This document shows positions 48,186 through 59,986 of a stretch of DNA of 64,000 nucleotides, piece after piece. The translations under genes were made by a program, and so were the position numbers. The stretch spans positions 8,309,000 to 8,372,999 of the forward strand of contig NC_051098.1 in the NCBI RefSeq assembly GCF_901709675.1. Direction: 5' to 3'. The notes beneath the pieces were generated by a model. That model was not told the DNA's origin. It ran no database searches and worked only from the letters and a program-made list of their open reading frames with translations. Each line of letters starts with the position of its first letter. Positions within the stretch are counted from its first letter, which is position 1. The stretch is from Syngnathus acus (taxonomy: Eukaryota; Chordata; Actinopteri; Syngnathiformes; Syngnathidae).

Positions 48186-50762
48186 CTGCACCTTCATCCC
48201 TCTACCCACCATCCCAAAATGGAGGGCAACCGTCAAGACCAGACCACCTCACCGATGCAGTATTAAACCCTCCTCCGCTCATCCTGCAGAAGCCACGGCC
48301 AGCTGTATTTAAGTAATTTATTTTATCATGAGACTGTGTAGTAATTTATACTGTAAATAGTAAAGTACTCTAATGGCAAGGAGGCTCTACGGGAAGCAAT
48401 TGAACACATGGCAACGCACTGAATGTCTTTTAGGGAATTATGTCATGACGTCACCGTCTCTTAAATTCACGCCGGTTGCTCTTGAAACGCTTCGACGGGT
48501 TTTGAAAGTGACGTGTCACACACGGGTCCAAGTCACATGGCCACACGCACACACCCACGGTCTCTGGCGGTGTAGCATCATACTGTATGTATGACCGACT
48601 CATTCGTGTTGCACTAGCAAGTGTTGCACAATACTATGGGGATGAAGATGAGAAAAAACTATTGAAGAATAATTCAATCTTGAAATTAAAATCATTCGGG
48701 AGGAGTTTCTAGGGAAAAAAATCTTTTCGGAAAGTCATTTCTCAAGTTTTTTTTCTGCAAAGAAAATAATGCAAGTCTTGAAACTGAAATAGATGAGTTT
48801 TAAAAGTAATAAATATACAAGCTTCTTTGAAAAATTCACAAATGTTCAAGAAAACTTGCCTTATTTCCCTAATTTAAGCATTTTTGGGGGATACTGGCAT
48901 AATTTTACGGGAAAAAATACACAATTTCTAAAGACTAATTTTAAATCTTCAATAGTTAAAAAAGTATGTTTGAGAGAATAGCAGTTTTTTGTTTTTTTTT
49001 AAGAAAACTAAATCTTAAAGTGGATTTTTATGAAAATAGTTTCTTTTCAAGTAAAATGCAAATTTTGGGACAGGAAAAAGACATTTTTCGACAGTGTCAC
49101 TATTCTGTTGACACATTTTGCTTGTTTTTCTTGTAATATTATGCCTTTATTCTTGTAGTATTTCATATTTTTTCTTTCCAGTGTTGCACGTGAATTGCCT
49201 CTCGCAATAATTTGCACACACAAAAACAATTCACGGTTCCTCCACGCACTGCTTGGTGGACTTCAGTCAAAACATATGTAACAGATAAATCCCACACTTC
49301 TTTAAAGTGTCCTGTGAATCTTTAATGCTTTGCAGCGACAATAAAGACGAGCCAAGTATGTTTGTGTCTTTCACCATGATGATGTCATTGATGCCTCTCT
49401 CGCTCTCATTCCAGATCAGGAAGTTATTCCGATTGCCCTGCTCGATTTCCTTTTGGATAAACATGATACTGTGAGCACGCAGCACACGCATGAAGATGAT
49501 TATACTTTTTATAAAAGTGATATACATGCGCACTACCACAGGAAAACAAAATGTTAAGTACCTTTGTAACCTAAGGCCGACCTTGCAAATAAACACCTTA
49601 GTTCTAAAAGTCGCCTGGCATTGTGCTGTTGATTAGGTGAAACCCCTTTTGTGAACACCATTACAATAAAATATGCCATTAAAATAATACTATTAAAACA
49701 TAAAGAATACAACTTCCATGAAATAAAACTTAAAAATTCTATTTAAATTATATTACATTAAATAAAAACAAATCCATAGAATAAAATATGAAATTCATGG
49801 GAAAAAAATAGTTTATTCTTGACAATTGTATAAGCACTAAGGGGATGTAGACAAGGCACTATATTAAAGTGCACTCCATTTACCATATTCATAAATGTTT
49901 CAATTTTCATGAATCTTTTTCCCAAGAAAAAGTTTGTTTTTGCAAAACAGTTAAAACATTTTGGGGGGGGAGTTGTCAGACATGAAATGAAATCAAAGTG
50001 TAATTAAATGTTACGATTTACATTAACTACACAACATAATCGTTTGATAACTACACTGCCAACGACTCTGCGTATCTAGGATTTTTGTGACATGTAGTTT
50101 GTCCAAGTCATGTTGCCGTACAATTCCCACCCACCGCAGATCGGGTCACCACGGCTCAACCTTCATTGCACCTTCACAGAAGATAAACAGCAAAGACGAG
50201 TGAGGGGTGGGGCGACCACGAAAAAGCTCGCCAATCAATTCGCATACAAAGCGGAAAATGCTTGTTTCCTTTCGAGAATAAAGTCGAATTTAAAACAAAA
50301 TTTAACCGTTGCCATAAATAGAGCAATTCATATTTTGTTGATTTTCGTTGTAACCTCGTCTGAAAATAAAGAAAAGTTCCGAAACTGGTTTGGTTAGGAC
50401 TCGATATTTTTTACGCGCGACTCTCAAAAGCAGAGGTGGCCAAAATGTGCTCAGTAATATAATTGATAACGTATTAATGTGGATAAAGTAAATAACTGCC
50501 AGCGGGCCTGGTTAAAGAATGCGGTGTAATTTCAGCACATTACACGCCTCTGCTCTAAGGTTTGTATCACTCTCGTGCCCTTGTCTGCTGCTGGGAAGAC
50601 CTGTGACATGAGCTCCTGGTGACTTCAATGTTGAAAAGGTGCAACCGGAAAAGGTATTTTTCTTGGACACGTCACTCGCCAATGTTCCGTTTTTTGTTTT
50701 GTTTTTATGAACTCCCTGACGAAAACAAGCCACAGGATACATCTCAGCACCAGCGAACTAAC
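48186..50762. other. dmwd 3' flank and hif3a 5' flank
   Basis: About 2.6 kb, AT-rich, with no gene recognised. Candidate AATAAA motifs at about 49337 and 49672 could serve dmwd, but the 3' UTR end is not clear. The last 150 bases form the hif3a 5' UTR; the frame is open upstream of the chosen ATG. Confidence 0.5.
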
Positions 50763-53700
50763 ATGGACGACATAGACGAAGCTAATGTGACCGTCAAAGG
50801 GTAAGATGTCGTCAAATTGCACCCTTGTTTTTTTTTTTTGTCGTGTGGAAACTTTTGAGAAGAATGAGTCGAATGAAGAAAACACGACCGTGACTTCTCA
50901 CCAAATTCATCGCTGGTTTCTGACAAAAATCGATCGTTTAAAGCGACGGTTGTGATCACTTGTGATGGGTGGTCCCTGCTATCGTCTGCTAAAAAAGTTG
51001 ACATATTTGGCTCCTTGATCCCTTTTAAAGAGTCGTTATGTATTGGCAAATTAAGCATCTATATCGAGTAGTAGTAGTTATAATAGTTGTAGTAGTTATA
51101 ATAGAATAGTTGTAGACATGGTATGTGAATTCTGAAATACTTATTGAAATGCGGTGAATGCAGAGGGTGAATCGAGCTCGAATGGTTTGAATCGGTCAAG
51201 AAATGTATGCAAGATAAAACTTGATTTAGGAATTTGTTGTGCAAATCTGGGGATTGAGAATAAAGCCTGAATGAACTGAAATAATTTCAAATTTGAATGT
51301 TTTCAATGGGTTCAAAAATGTTGAAGCAGGAGGTTGTGTACAATTTTGACGTGTGGAATGTTTTAAGTTGTTAGAACGTTATTAAAAGTACCTCTGTAAA
51401 AAAAACAAATTATGTAAGGTTAAATAAGGCTAACCAGTAATGACTGCAGAAGTTCAAATATGTATATAGTTATTATATATATCATAAATATAGATGCTTA
51501 AATTAGACCATCACAAATCCTTCAAATGTTTCACAGGCCCAAATGACAAATGAACGATGACATGGATAAGCTGTACGTTTTTCAATTTTATAACTGCTCA
51601 CTAATTATTATTCTAATAATCAATTCGTTTGTCAATTTGTTTGTTAATTGAGGAAACTGGCAGGGCAGAAAATGCACGCAACTATGTATACCATGATTCA
51701 GTTAATGGTTTGAAACGTGCAGTGTTAGGCAAAGGGGGAGGGGTCCCTACACTGCACACAGGCTGGTCACTTGTTTGTTACAGGCTGAAGGTACAAGATG
51801 TAGTCCTGTGTGAACAGCAATAAAAGGCATTGATCAATCACGGATTATTCCCCGAAAATACGTCCGATTGCGATCAGAGGCTGATCTACAAGCACATAGT
51901 GAAATATTCTTTTGAAAATCGGCTTTAAGCTGTTTATTTAAACTGTTTACTGACAAACATACTTGAACAGGTTAAAATAAGACTACTGTAAATCCTCAAA
52001 GTTGTGTTGTGTAACCCACATGCGCACACAATCACTTCCTGTTTTGATGAACAGCATGTTCCAATCCATGTGGGTCAAAAGTTCAATTTGCTATTCAGTT
52101 AAATCTTTGCCTCATGTCCTCTCCTTGAAACGTGTATGTGTATGTGCGTGTGTGTGCATTTCCTGTCTCCCATTCAGAAGACACGCCAATATAAACAAAC
52201 CGAGCACCTCTTGTTACTTCTTGCATCGTTTCTCTCTCTCTCTCTCGCTCTCTCTCTCTCACTCTCGTCTATTTCTGTCTGTCTCTCTATCGCTCTCACA
52301 CACAGACACGAGCCAAGTTGCACAGGGGCTGAGTGTTCCTGCACAACATCAGTTTATTGCGGCGTGTGTGTGTGTGTGTGTGCGTGCCTGGAATGGAATT
52401 GAAGTACATGTGCGTGCGTGCGCGTGCGTGCCTGAAATGTAATTAAAGTGTGTTGTCCTGTCTGAAATGTTCTCTGGTTGCGGGGGACGAGGCAGGGTAA
52501 GGGTGAGAAAGGGAAGGATAGGTCAAATGGCGAGTATCCAGCAGTTTGTCAACAACTGAGAAGCCCTTTTAAAGACATTCTCACCTCTTTTGGACTTTAG
52601 TCTTTTATTTTGGCAATCCCAAGTGTTTGTGCAGCAGAAGAGTTGTTATTAGCGTTTGAGGGCAGGATATGGGATGGGGTCTTGTTCTTAAAGTGTTCCC
52701 ACCGCACGCCCAAGGGACATTTTTAACATTCCTGCACTACATAAAGGCTTTTAAAGGAAAAATGGTATGCAGGGCAGTCGGTTTCCTTTGAAGGGCTACA
52801 TCAGGTGGATGTGGTTTTATTTAGAGCAGTGATTCTCAACTGGTGGGTCGAGGCCTGGAAGTAGGTCACAGACCTGTGATAGGTGGGTTGTGAACAGGTC
52901 CTAAAAAAAAAAAAAAAAAAATCTAAGCGGTTCCCCAGTTTACGACAGTACCGACATACAAGGTTACAAATGGTGCGCAATAAACTCCTTTGCACAATGG
53001 CGTAAGAATTTGTGGCCATGCAACAAAAGAATGCATGCTCAATTCTGCGCTGGAATTATTGTTTTTCCGCTTCATCATGTGTTTGTCATACAAATACTTT
53101 AATTATGAATTTACTACTATGTTCACGTTCCAACAGAAGCACAAATGGCTAAGTTCTATTTGACTCTCTTCCTGGTTCAGGAGCAGCTCAGAGCAGAGAA
53201 AGCTGCGTTCTCGCGATGCGGCTCGCTGCAGACGGGGTAAGGAGACAGAGCTATTCTACAACCTGGCTCGAACCCTACCCCTACCCAGACGCGTCTCGAC
53301 ACATCTTGACAAGGCGGCCATCATGAGGGTCGCCCTCAGCTTCCTGCGTATGCAACGCTTCCTCCATCCCGGTAGGAACATGCACTTAAAAAATGGCCGC
53401 TTCGAATCAAAATGGCTGCATGGACTTTATTCAATTCAATGATTTGGTCTCAGGAGCTGAGAGCCCAAGGGCGTCCGACGACGATGAGGAAGATGAGGAC
53501 TTGGCAGATGTCCTGTACACTCAAGCGCTAGCTGGCTTTATTGTGGTGATTTCGGCAGAAGGAGACATCATCTATCTGACAGACAACGTCAACAAGCACA
53601 TCGGCATCCCACAGGTAACGATGCTTCATATAATACAAAAACGGTCGTATAAAAAAAAAATGCACGAATATTAGGGAATACAATTGGAGAGCAAAAATGA

Positions 53701-56700
53701 CAACAAAAATAGCCCATAAATAGAAGGTGGAAAAAAATGTACAAAACATATATGACAAAATCAAATATATATATGTATCATACAATAATAAATTAAACTT
53801 GTATAACAAATATTGCTACGTACGTTTGCCTCACAGGCAACAGTTGGTCACGTGTTTGGAAGCAGTTTAAATTACAGCTTTAGGGCATGTCACGCGGACT
53901 TCAAATGCAGCCTTAATTTGACTTAGACCGCGCCGGTCTGTTGTCTGCTTCTGCTTTGTGAGGCCAAAGAGGTGCGTGTGTGGAGGGTGGTCACCTCGCG
54001 TTTGTGCTTGGGTTCATTTTTGAGCAAGTCCTCTCTCACTGAAGTCTGTAGCCATCTCGTTGGACAGTTTTACCCCGCAATCAAAAATGAAACAATACCA
54101 TGTAGAAGTATTTTCAGTACCCATACTTTTCCGCAAAATCCGGGGGAAAGGGGACAGGATGGTAAAAACGGGGGTTGGGACCCACATACGTATTCCACAA
54201 AGCAACTCTCTACAAATGCTTTCAAACCGTAGCGGTGAGGGGGTGGAGGAGCTTTACGACAGGATGTTCTTTGTCCACGTGGGCTGTTGAGCTTGTTTAG
54301 CATCTTTTAACATTGCACAGTCCAACCAGATACCAAGAATTCTCAAAATAGTACAAATATGGCCACCATTAAAATACCGCAGAAATACACTCATAGAAAA
54401 AGATAATGGTAAAAATAAAAATCATTTAAAATAGTACAAAATAGCGAAACGTGACATATATACAACAATCGGCAAAAACATCCAAAAAAAGAATAATAAA
54501 TAAAGAAAAAATACAGAATATTTGTTAAATATTACAAATAAGCCACAAAATAGGCTTTACTTAAGAAAAATACCAATATTAAACAAAATCACAGAAATGT
54601 TAGCTGAAAATTGAAATACAGACATATGACAAAAATGCCAAAGTATTACAAATCCTATCTCAATCCTTAATCCTAGTTTATTACCCTTCTTTACCTTCTT
54701 CCTGCTCCTTCTCTCCTACCTTGGAACACTTAGTCTCCTCCCTTGCTCCTTCTACTCACTTTTTTATTTGCTCCTTCACTTGTCCCTCTTCTTTCACCCC
54801 TCTGCCTTATAGTACTTCTTTTACTGCTCTTCTTCCCCAGTTCTTTCTCATACTCCCCTTCCTCACACTTTCGTCCATTTCATTTTCCTTTTATTCCTCT
54901 CCCTGTTCTTGTCTCTTTTCCCCACTCCTCCTCCCTCTACTTTTCCTCTGCTCCCTTCTCCGCTTTCCGATGCTGTTCCTGACCCTCTCCCTGATCGTCC
55001 TTCTTGCCATTCTCCTATTCTTTTGTTTCTCTTCCTCCCCTTTTTCTATGTATGTAAAATTAATATATTGTATTTGTTTGTGTTTTCCAGTTGGAGCTTC
55101 TGGGTCAGAGCGTGTATGACTTTGTTCATCCGTGCGACCAGGAAGATCTCACGGACCTCCTTCAGCACCCAAGTTAGCTAAACCCAATTATATATTATAT
55201 ATTAATGATGATGATGAAGTTGTATGCATGTGTATACACAGTAAAATCAGCTTAAAGCAAACATCTGCTTTTTGTTTTTGTTTTTAGTATGCGGTAAAAA
55301 ACTGAGCGGGGGTAGTAAGCAAAGCCAGATAAACTTCTTCCTGCGATTGAAGAGCACTTTGACCAACAGGGGGCGCACTGTTAACCTTAAGTCTGCCAAC
55401 TGGAAGGTATAGTTGCACACACGTATACTCTTTGTAAATGCTGTGTTTTAACGGATTTACCTTGTTTAAATGTTTTATGGAAAACTACTTTTCAAGAAAA
55501 AAAAAGTGAAAAGTCGTTTTGTGGTTTTAAAGCCCTCAATTGTCTCTTTCTGTCAGGTGTTCCACTGCACGGGTCACATGCGGATGCTGGATGACTCGTC
55601 TGCAGAGCCCTCCAAGGACACTGTCATGACGCTGCTTTGCGAGCCCATTCCCCACCCATCCAGCGTGGACTTCCCCCTAGACACGTACACCTTCCTCACC
55701 CGCCACAGCATGGACATGTACTTCACACAGTGCGAGGGCAGGTGAGCACCAAGGCGCCTGTCTCAAACATCCACAAAGAAAAAAATCTCCGGCAAGAACA
55801 TGTTGAATGTTTGCTTTTATTGTAATATTAAGTGAATTTTGTTTTTAACTTTTCCCTCAGTTGCGGTTCCAATATGAGTTTGTAGGAGTAGTTATTCTTT
55901 TGGGAATCACAAACGAGGTACAAGTAGTCATTTTGTGTTTGTTTACCAGGTTGAGCGAACTGGTGGGATACAAGGCGGACGACCTAATCGGCCGCTCTGT
56001 GTTTGAGTTTCATCACGCGCTGGACTCAATTCATGTCAACAACAGCCTGCGCACATGTAAGTTGTTTTGGTATCATCCCAGGGGAGAGAAAAACAATTCA
56101 ACGTTCCTTCACTTTGATTGACTTTATTTTTCCTTCTTTGTGGAGTGCTGGCCAAAGGGCAGGTGAGCACCAGCCCCTACCGCTTCCTGGCGAGCGGCGG
56201 TGGCTTTGTGTGGGCCCAGACTCAAGCCACCGTCCTCTACAACAACAAAACGTCACATGCCGAGGCCGTGGTCTGCCTCAACTTTGTGCTCAGGTACGCT
56301 ATAGACCAGGGCTGGGCAATTACTTTTCCAAACTGGCCAACTGTATCGGCTGTCGAGGCACAACCTCGATTGTGTTCTATGTGAATTCAATGTCTTAAGG
56401 TATAGTCGTCAATTCAATGATTGTTGTAGAACCTACTTGTGTAGATATGGTATAAACTGCTATAATGGTTTAACAAAAATGTTAAGTGGATTTGAAATAT
56501 GTTTTTAGATCATAAATTGTTCATTTACATTACAATTTCAACGGTCAATATAGGCAACTATAAATATTTGAGTCATGCTTTTCATGTCATGGTTCTTTGT
56601 TATTTCTAGCAGGGCTTGTCCATATCCCTCACAAATGCCACGGAATAATGGATGAATAATGAAATAAGAGTTACTCTTCATTGTTCTTGGCAGTGCCGTG

Positions 56701-58848
56701 GAGCAGTCGGACGTGGTTTTCTCCCCTGAGCAGATCAAATCCGAAAGCCTCAACAAAGACACCGATGTGGGCGAGAGATGCAGCAGCAGCACGCAGGAGA
56801 TTCTTCTCCCGCCCACACCAGAAGACACAGATACTGTTGCTCCACTGACAGGAGGTAGGGCGCCATTTTGACTATCTATTTTTTTATTCCATGAATTTTG
56901 TTGTGGCTGGTTGTTTACATTCTTAAGAAGACAAGTAAACAATAAACAAACACTGGGATTCATTTCTTAAAAATAAGAAAGGAAATTATTTTGACAAATA
57001 CTGATTTTTTAAAAAAAAAATGGTTGATAGAGATTTATAAACAGTGCTATTTAAAAATGTAAAACAATACCTGCTCATTTCTAAAAAATTACTGATAGAT
57101 TTGCAAACGGTGATAACAAATTCAAAAAGTGGGAAAAATACTGTTGTAAAATTCTTTTTTTTTTCAAACCTCCAATATACAAAAAAGATCAAAAGTAAAC
57201 AAAATCACCTGAGTGTAACAAATCATAAACAATGTAAAATATCAGCAAAAGGAGAATGTACAAAAATGCATTTAAAAAATAATAATCATTGCACTTGTTT
57301 TGCGCAGATTTTGTAGCGCTTTCCTTCGCCACGCCACAAAGCCCGAGTGACGTCCCCAAGAACCCTCAGGACCTTTGCACTCCCCAGCTGCGCCAGCTCC
57401 TCCTTCCCATCTTCAACCCCGACACTCCCCTGCAATCTTCATCCTCGGCATCCTCCTCACCGGATCCTGAGCCGGTAAATTCTAAAATTGCTCCCATAAC
57501 ATGAGACACGAGCTGAAGGGTTGTTCTTGTTCAGAGCGATAACGGCGGAATGGGTGACGTCAATAAGGTTGAGAAGTTCTTTGCCTTTTGGCCAGAAGAT
57601 GGCGAAAAGACACAGGATAACGTGCAGCAGGTGAGCAGCAGGTTCATTGGGTACTCACCATTGACAGGCGATGGAGAGAAAAAAAAGTTCTGGGGGATGT
57701 TATCATAACAATATGACTTTCATTATACTTGTGAAATTGTAATGTATCATACTTTTGTGGTTTATTTTAAAATAATTTTGAAGTACATATTTTGGTTTCA
57801 AAATATACAAAAAGATATTTTAACTTTTTTTAAAGATAATCAAATGCATAACTCCCTTGGCATTTAATTTGTAAAAAAAATAAAATACAATTAAACCAAG
57901 GTAAATATATAACATCAATTTAAAACAGTCATTTTATATATATACTCTTCAAATATAAAAATAACACAAATACATCAAACCTAAGTCAATGGATGTGTGT
58001 GTTATCAGGTGATGGATGGTATGGATCTGGACATGTTGGCTCCCTACATCTCTATGGAGGACGACTTCCAGCTCAGCTTCTTCAACACCGTCCCAGAGGC
58101 CAATACTGACATTAACGCAGAGCTACCACCTGAGCTCGCCGCCATCAATAGGAAACGGTAACAAACCATATGGAAACATGCAGAAGAAAAAAATAGATAT
58201 GCAAGATATGCAAAATGATGCTATGGTAATAAAGTTGCAATAGTGGCCACCATGTTGTTGTTTTCAGAGCTCACAACCTGGATGAGGATGCTCTGTCCCA
58301 GCTGATGGCAGAGAACGTCAAGCGTCACAAGCATAACAGCAATGCCGCCTCCCCGGAGGACCGGCTCTTGCTCAACCATGCGCTACAGGTGAGCAAGAAA
58401 TGATCTTGTGGTCGGAGTGGAAAATGTAACTGTTCTTGAAAGTGAATGCTATTTTTTTTTAAACACAGGGCTGCCTGGAGGAGTGCCAATCAGAAGGGAA
58501 GCTGGGTACCAAGGGGCAAAGTCATCTTCTTACTGACAGGGATCCCATCTTGGGGAGCATGAGAGGACTCTGTGACACCACATGTAGGTTTGCACAACTA
58601 AAACGGCTTCAATACAATGGAAATACGATATCGTACGTAAAGTATAAATGTTACACATAGACATGTACACATACATATTATTAACTAAGTATGAATAGAC
58701 ATTGAACTACATATGCATAGTTATTAAATATGATGTAAATATTACACATTGCAGATAAATTGACATGAAATTTCATATGCTATATTGATATGAAATCTAA
58801 CATTTGATATGTTTGACAGCGCTGCTGCTGGACATCTTCAAATCCTAG
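50763..58848 (+). CDS. hif3a: hypoxia-inducible factor 3 alpha (bHLH-PAS)
   Basis: Fifteen exons: 50763-50800, 53181-53371, 53454-53614, 55091-55172, 55288-55406, 55557-55741, 55950-56056, 56146-56293, 56694-56854, 57308-57474, 57535-57630, 58009-58157, 58268-58388, 58469-58583, 58820-58848; 622 aa. The bHLH (about 14-70) has basic region [18 protein letters not shown] and [22 protein letters not shown] follows ([27 protein letters not shown]). PAS-B has [26 protein letters not shown] and [19 protein letters not shown]. One oxygen-dependent degradation motif, [17 protein letters not shown], places the hydroxylation candidate at Pro497. Only this C-terminal type degron is present, and there is no HIF1A-like C-terminal transactivation domain, as in HIF3A. 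The protein dimerises with ARNT and binds hypoxia response elements. Start chosen at MDDIDEAN by analogy with other HIF alphas. An in-frame ATG at 50619 would add 48 residues, but I treat that stretch as 5' UTR. Confidence 0.86.
52230..52297 (+). repeat. CT microsatellite in hif3a intron 1
   Basis: Imperfect (CT)n run; an interrupted GT/GC run follows at about 52362-52435. Confidence 0.85.
52826..52906 (+). repeat. hAT-like terminal fragment in hif3a intron 1
   Basis: CAGTGATTCTCAACTGGTGGGTC resembles the terminus of common hAT elements; it runs into a poly-A of about 19. The other end was not found. A similar fragment (CAGGGCTGGGCAATTA) is at about 56308 in intron 8. Confidence 0.45.
54665..55075 (+). 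repeat. long polypyrimidine tract in hif3a intron 3
   Basis: About 400 bases are strongly C/T-biased on the plus strand, ending near the exon 4 acceptor at 55090. Open frames here are artefacts of composition (Ser/Leu/Pro/Phe runs). Confidence 0.75.
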
Positions 58849-59986
58849 CCCCCCCTGACTTGTCCCCTATGTCCTGACCAAGCTGTCATTATCGTGGTGG
58901 TCACCGTCTTCATCGTCATCTTTTGTCTTCTGCGCACACTCAGATGACAGCCAGCCAACCAGCTACTTTATAAGCTCAGAAAATGATGATGTTTTGCTGA
59001 TCTAATGCACAAAGGCCTTTCAGTGGCATATTTTTGTATGCTTAATTACCAATCATCTGTACATGTATCAAGTGGAATCACTTTGGGGGGCATTTATTTG
59101 TGTTTCTTCTGAATGAATGCCCTGGGTGAGTGAAATCGGATGATCTAACACTCCTTATATGATCATTTAAAGAAAATACAAAAACGTATTCACCTTTTGA
59201 TTTATACAAGTGTACTATAATCATGCAGTAGTTAAGTAGCGAGCTTAGCATTTGCTAGTTTTTGGATTGACAGTAGAAGGAGTAAACTGCCAATTTTGGG
59301 GCATTGTTGGTTTTGGAAATGTTTTTCCGGACATGCATTTTTGAACAAGGTTGGTAAAGATTATTTTTAATGTGCCTAATAAAATAAACGGTTTTAACAG
59401 CAGCGATATTCAATGTGTCCACACTAACAAAAACATGGTGACAAATATTTTTATGTATAAATTTTTTTAGTATATAGTATCGATATGAAGTCTACCATGT
59501 ACCAGTGGCTGCAAAATCATCTTTGAGTAGACTGTAGAGTACAAATAAAGATACAGAACAGCATAGTAAATAACTGCGTTGTTTTTCACAAATATCAGGT
59601 TTCGAAATTAATTTAGCCATTTCAGCGAGTTGGTTCTCTATGGAAGAGGATTAGGCCCAGTGAAGAAGGAAAAAAAGGGGGTGACAGGATTCTCACTTTT
59701 TTTCTCAGAATACTGAGAATAAAGTCAGAAAGTGGGAAATCTCATTTTAAAGTCAGAATTCTGACTTTAAAGTGGGAATTGAGTCATTTATCTTATTTCC
59801 TCCAATTTATCTTTGATTTGCTTACATTATTTAATTTATTTCAGATTAACTTCCTTACATGGGGGTTCATTTCTTTTTTGTTAATTTCATGGAACACGGG
59901 GTGGCGCTATTGCATCTAAAAAGATATGGTGAGTGATGTCATCAACAAGCGACAAAGTTCACAGCGCGGGGGATTTGAAAACAAAA
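58849..59986. other. hif3a 3' UTR and intergenic region to the ZWINT-like gene
   Basis: AATAAA at 59378-59383 ends a hif3a 3' UTR of about 530 bases. Beyond it, 59680-59785 holds a short palindromic repeat (AAAGTCAGAATTCTGACTTT), then unremarkable DNA up to the next start codon. Confidence 0.6.

Noticed and set aside
52002-52442. Open frame of 146 codons in hif3a intron 1
   Set aside because: It is mostly the translation of CT and GT microsatellites (SLSLSLS and CVCVCV runs).
54721-55181. Hydrophobic Ser/Leu/Phe-rich open frames suggesting a small membrane protein
   Set aside because: They arise from the polypyrimidine tract in a hif3a intron, as shown by similar translations in all three plus frames.
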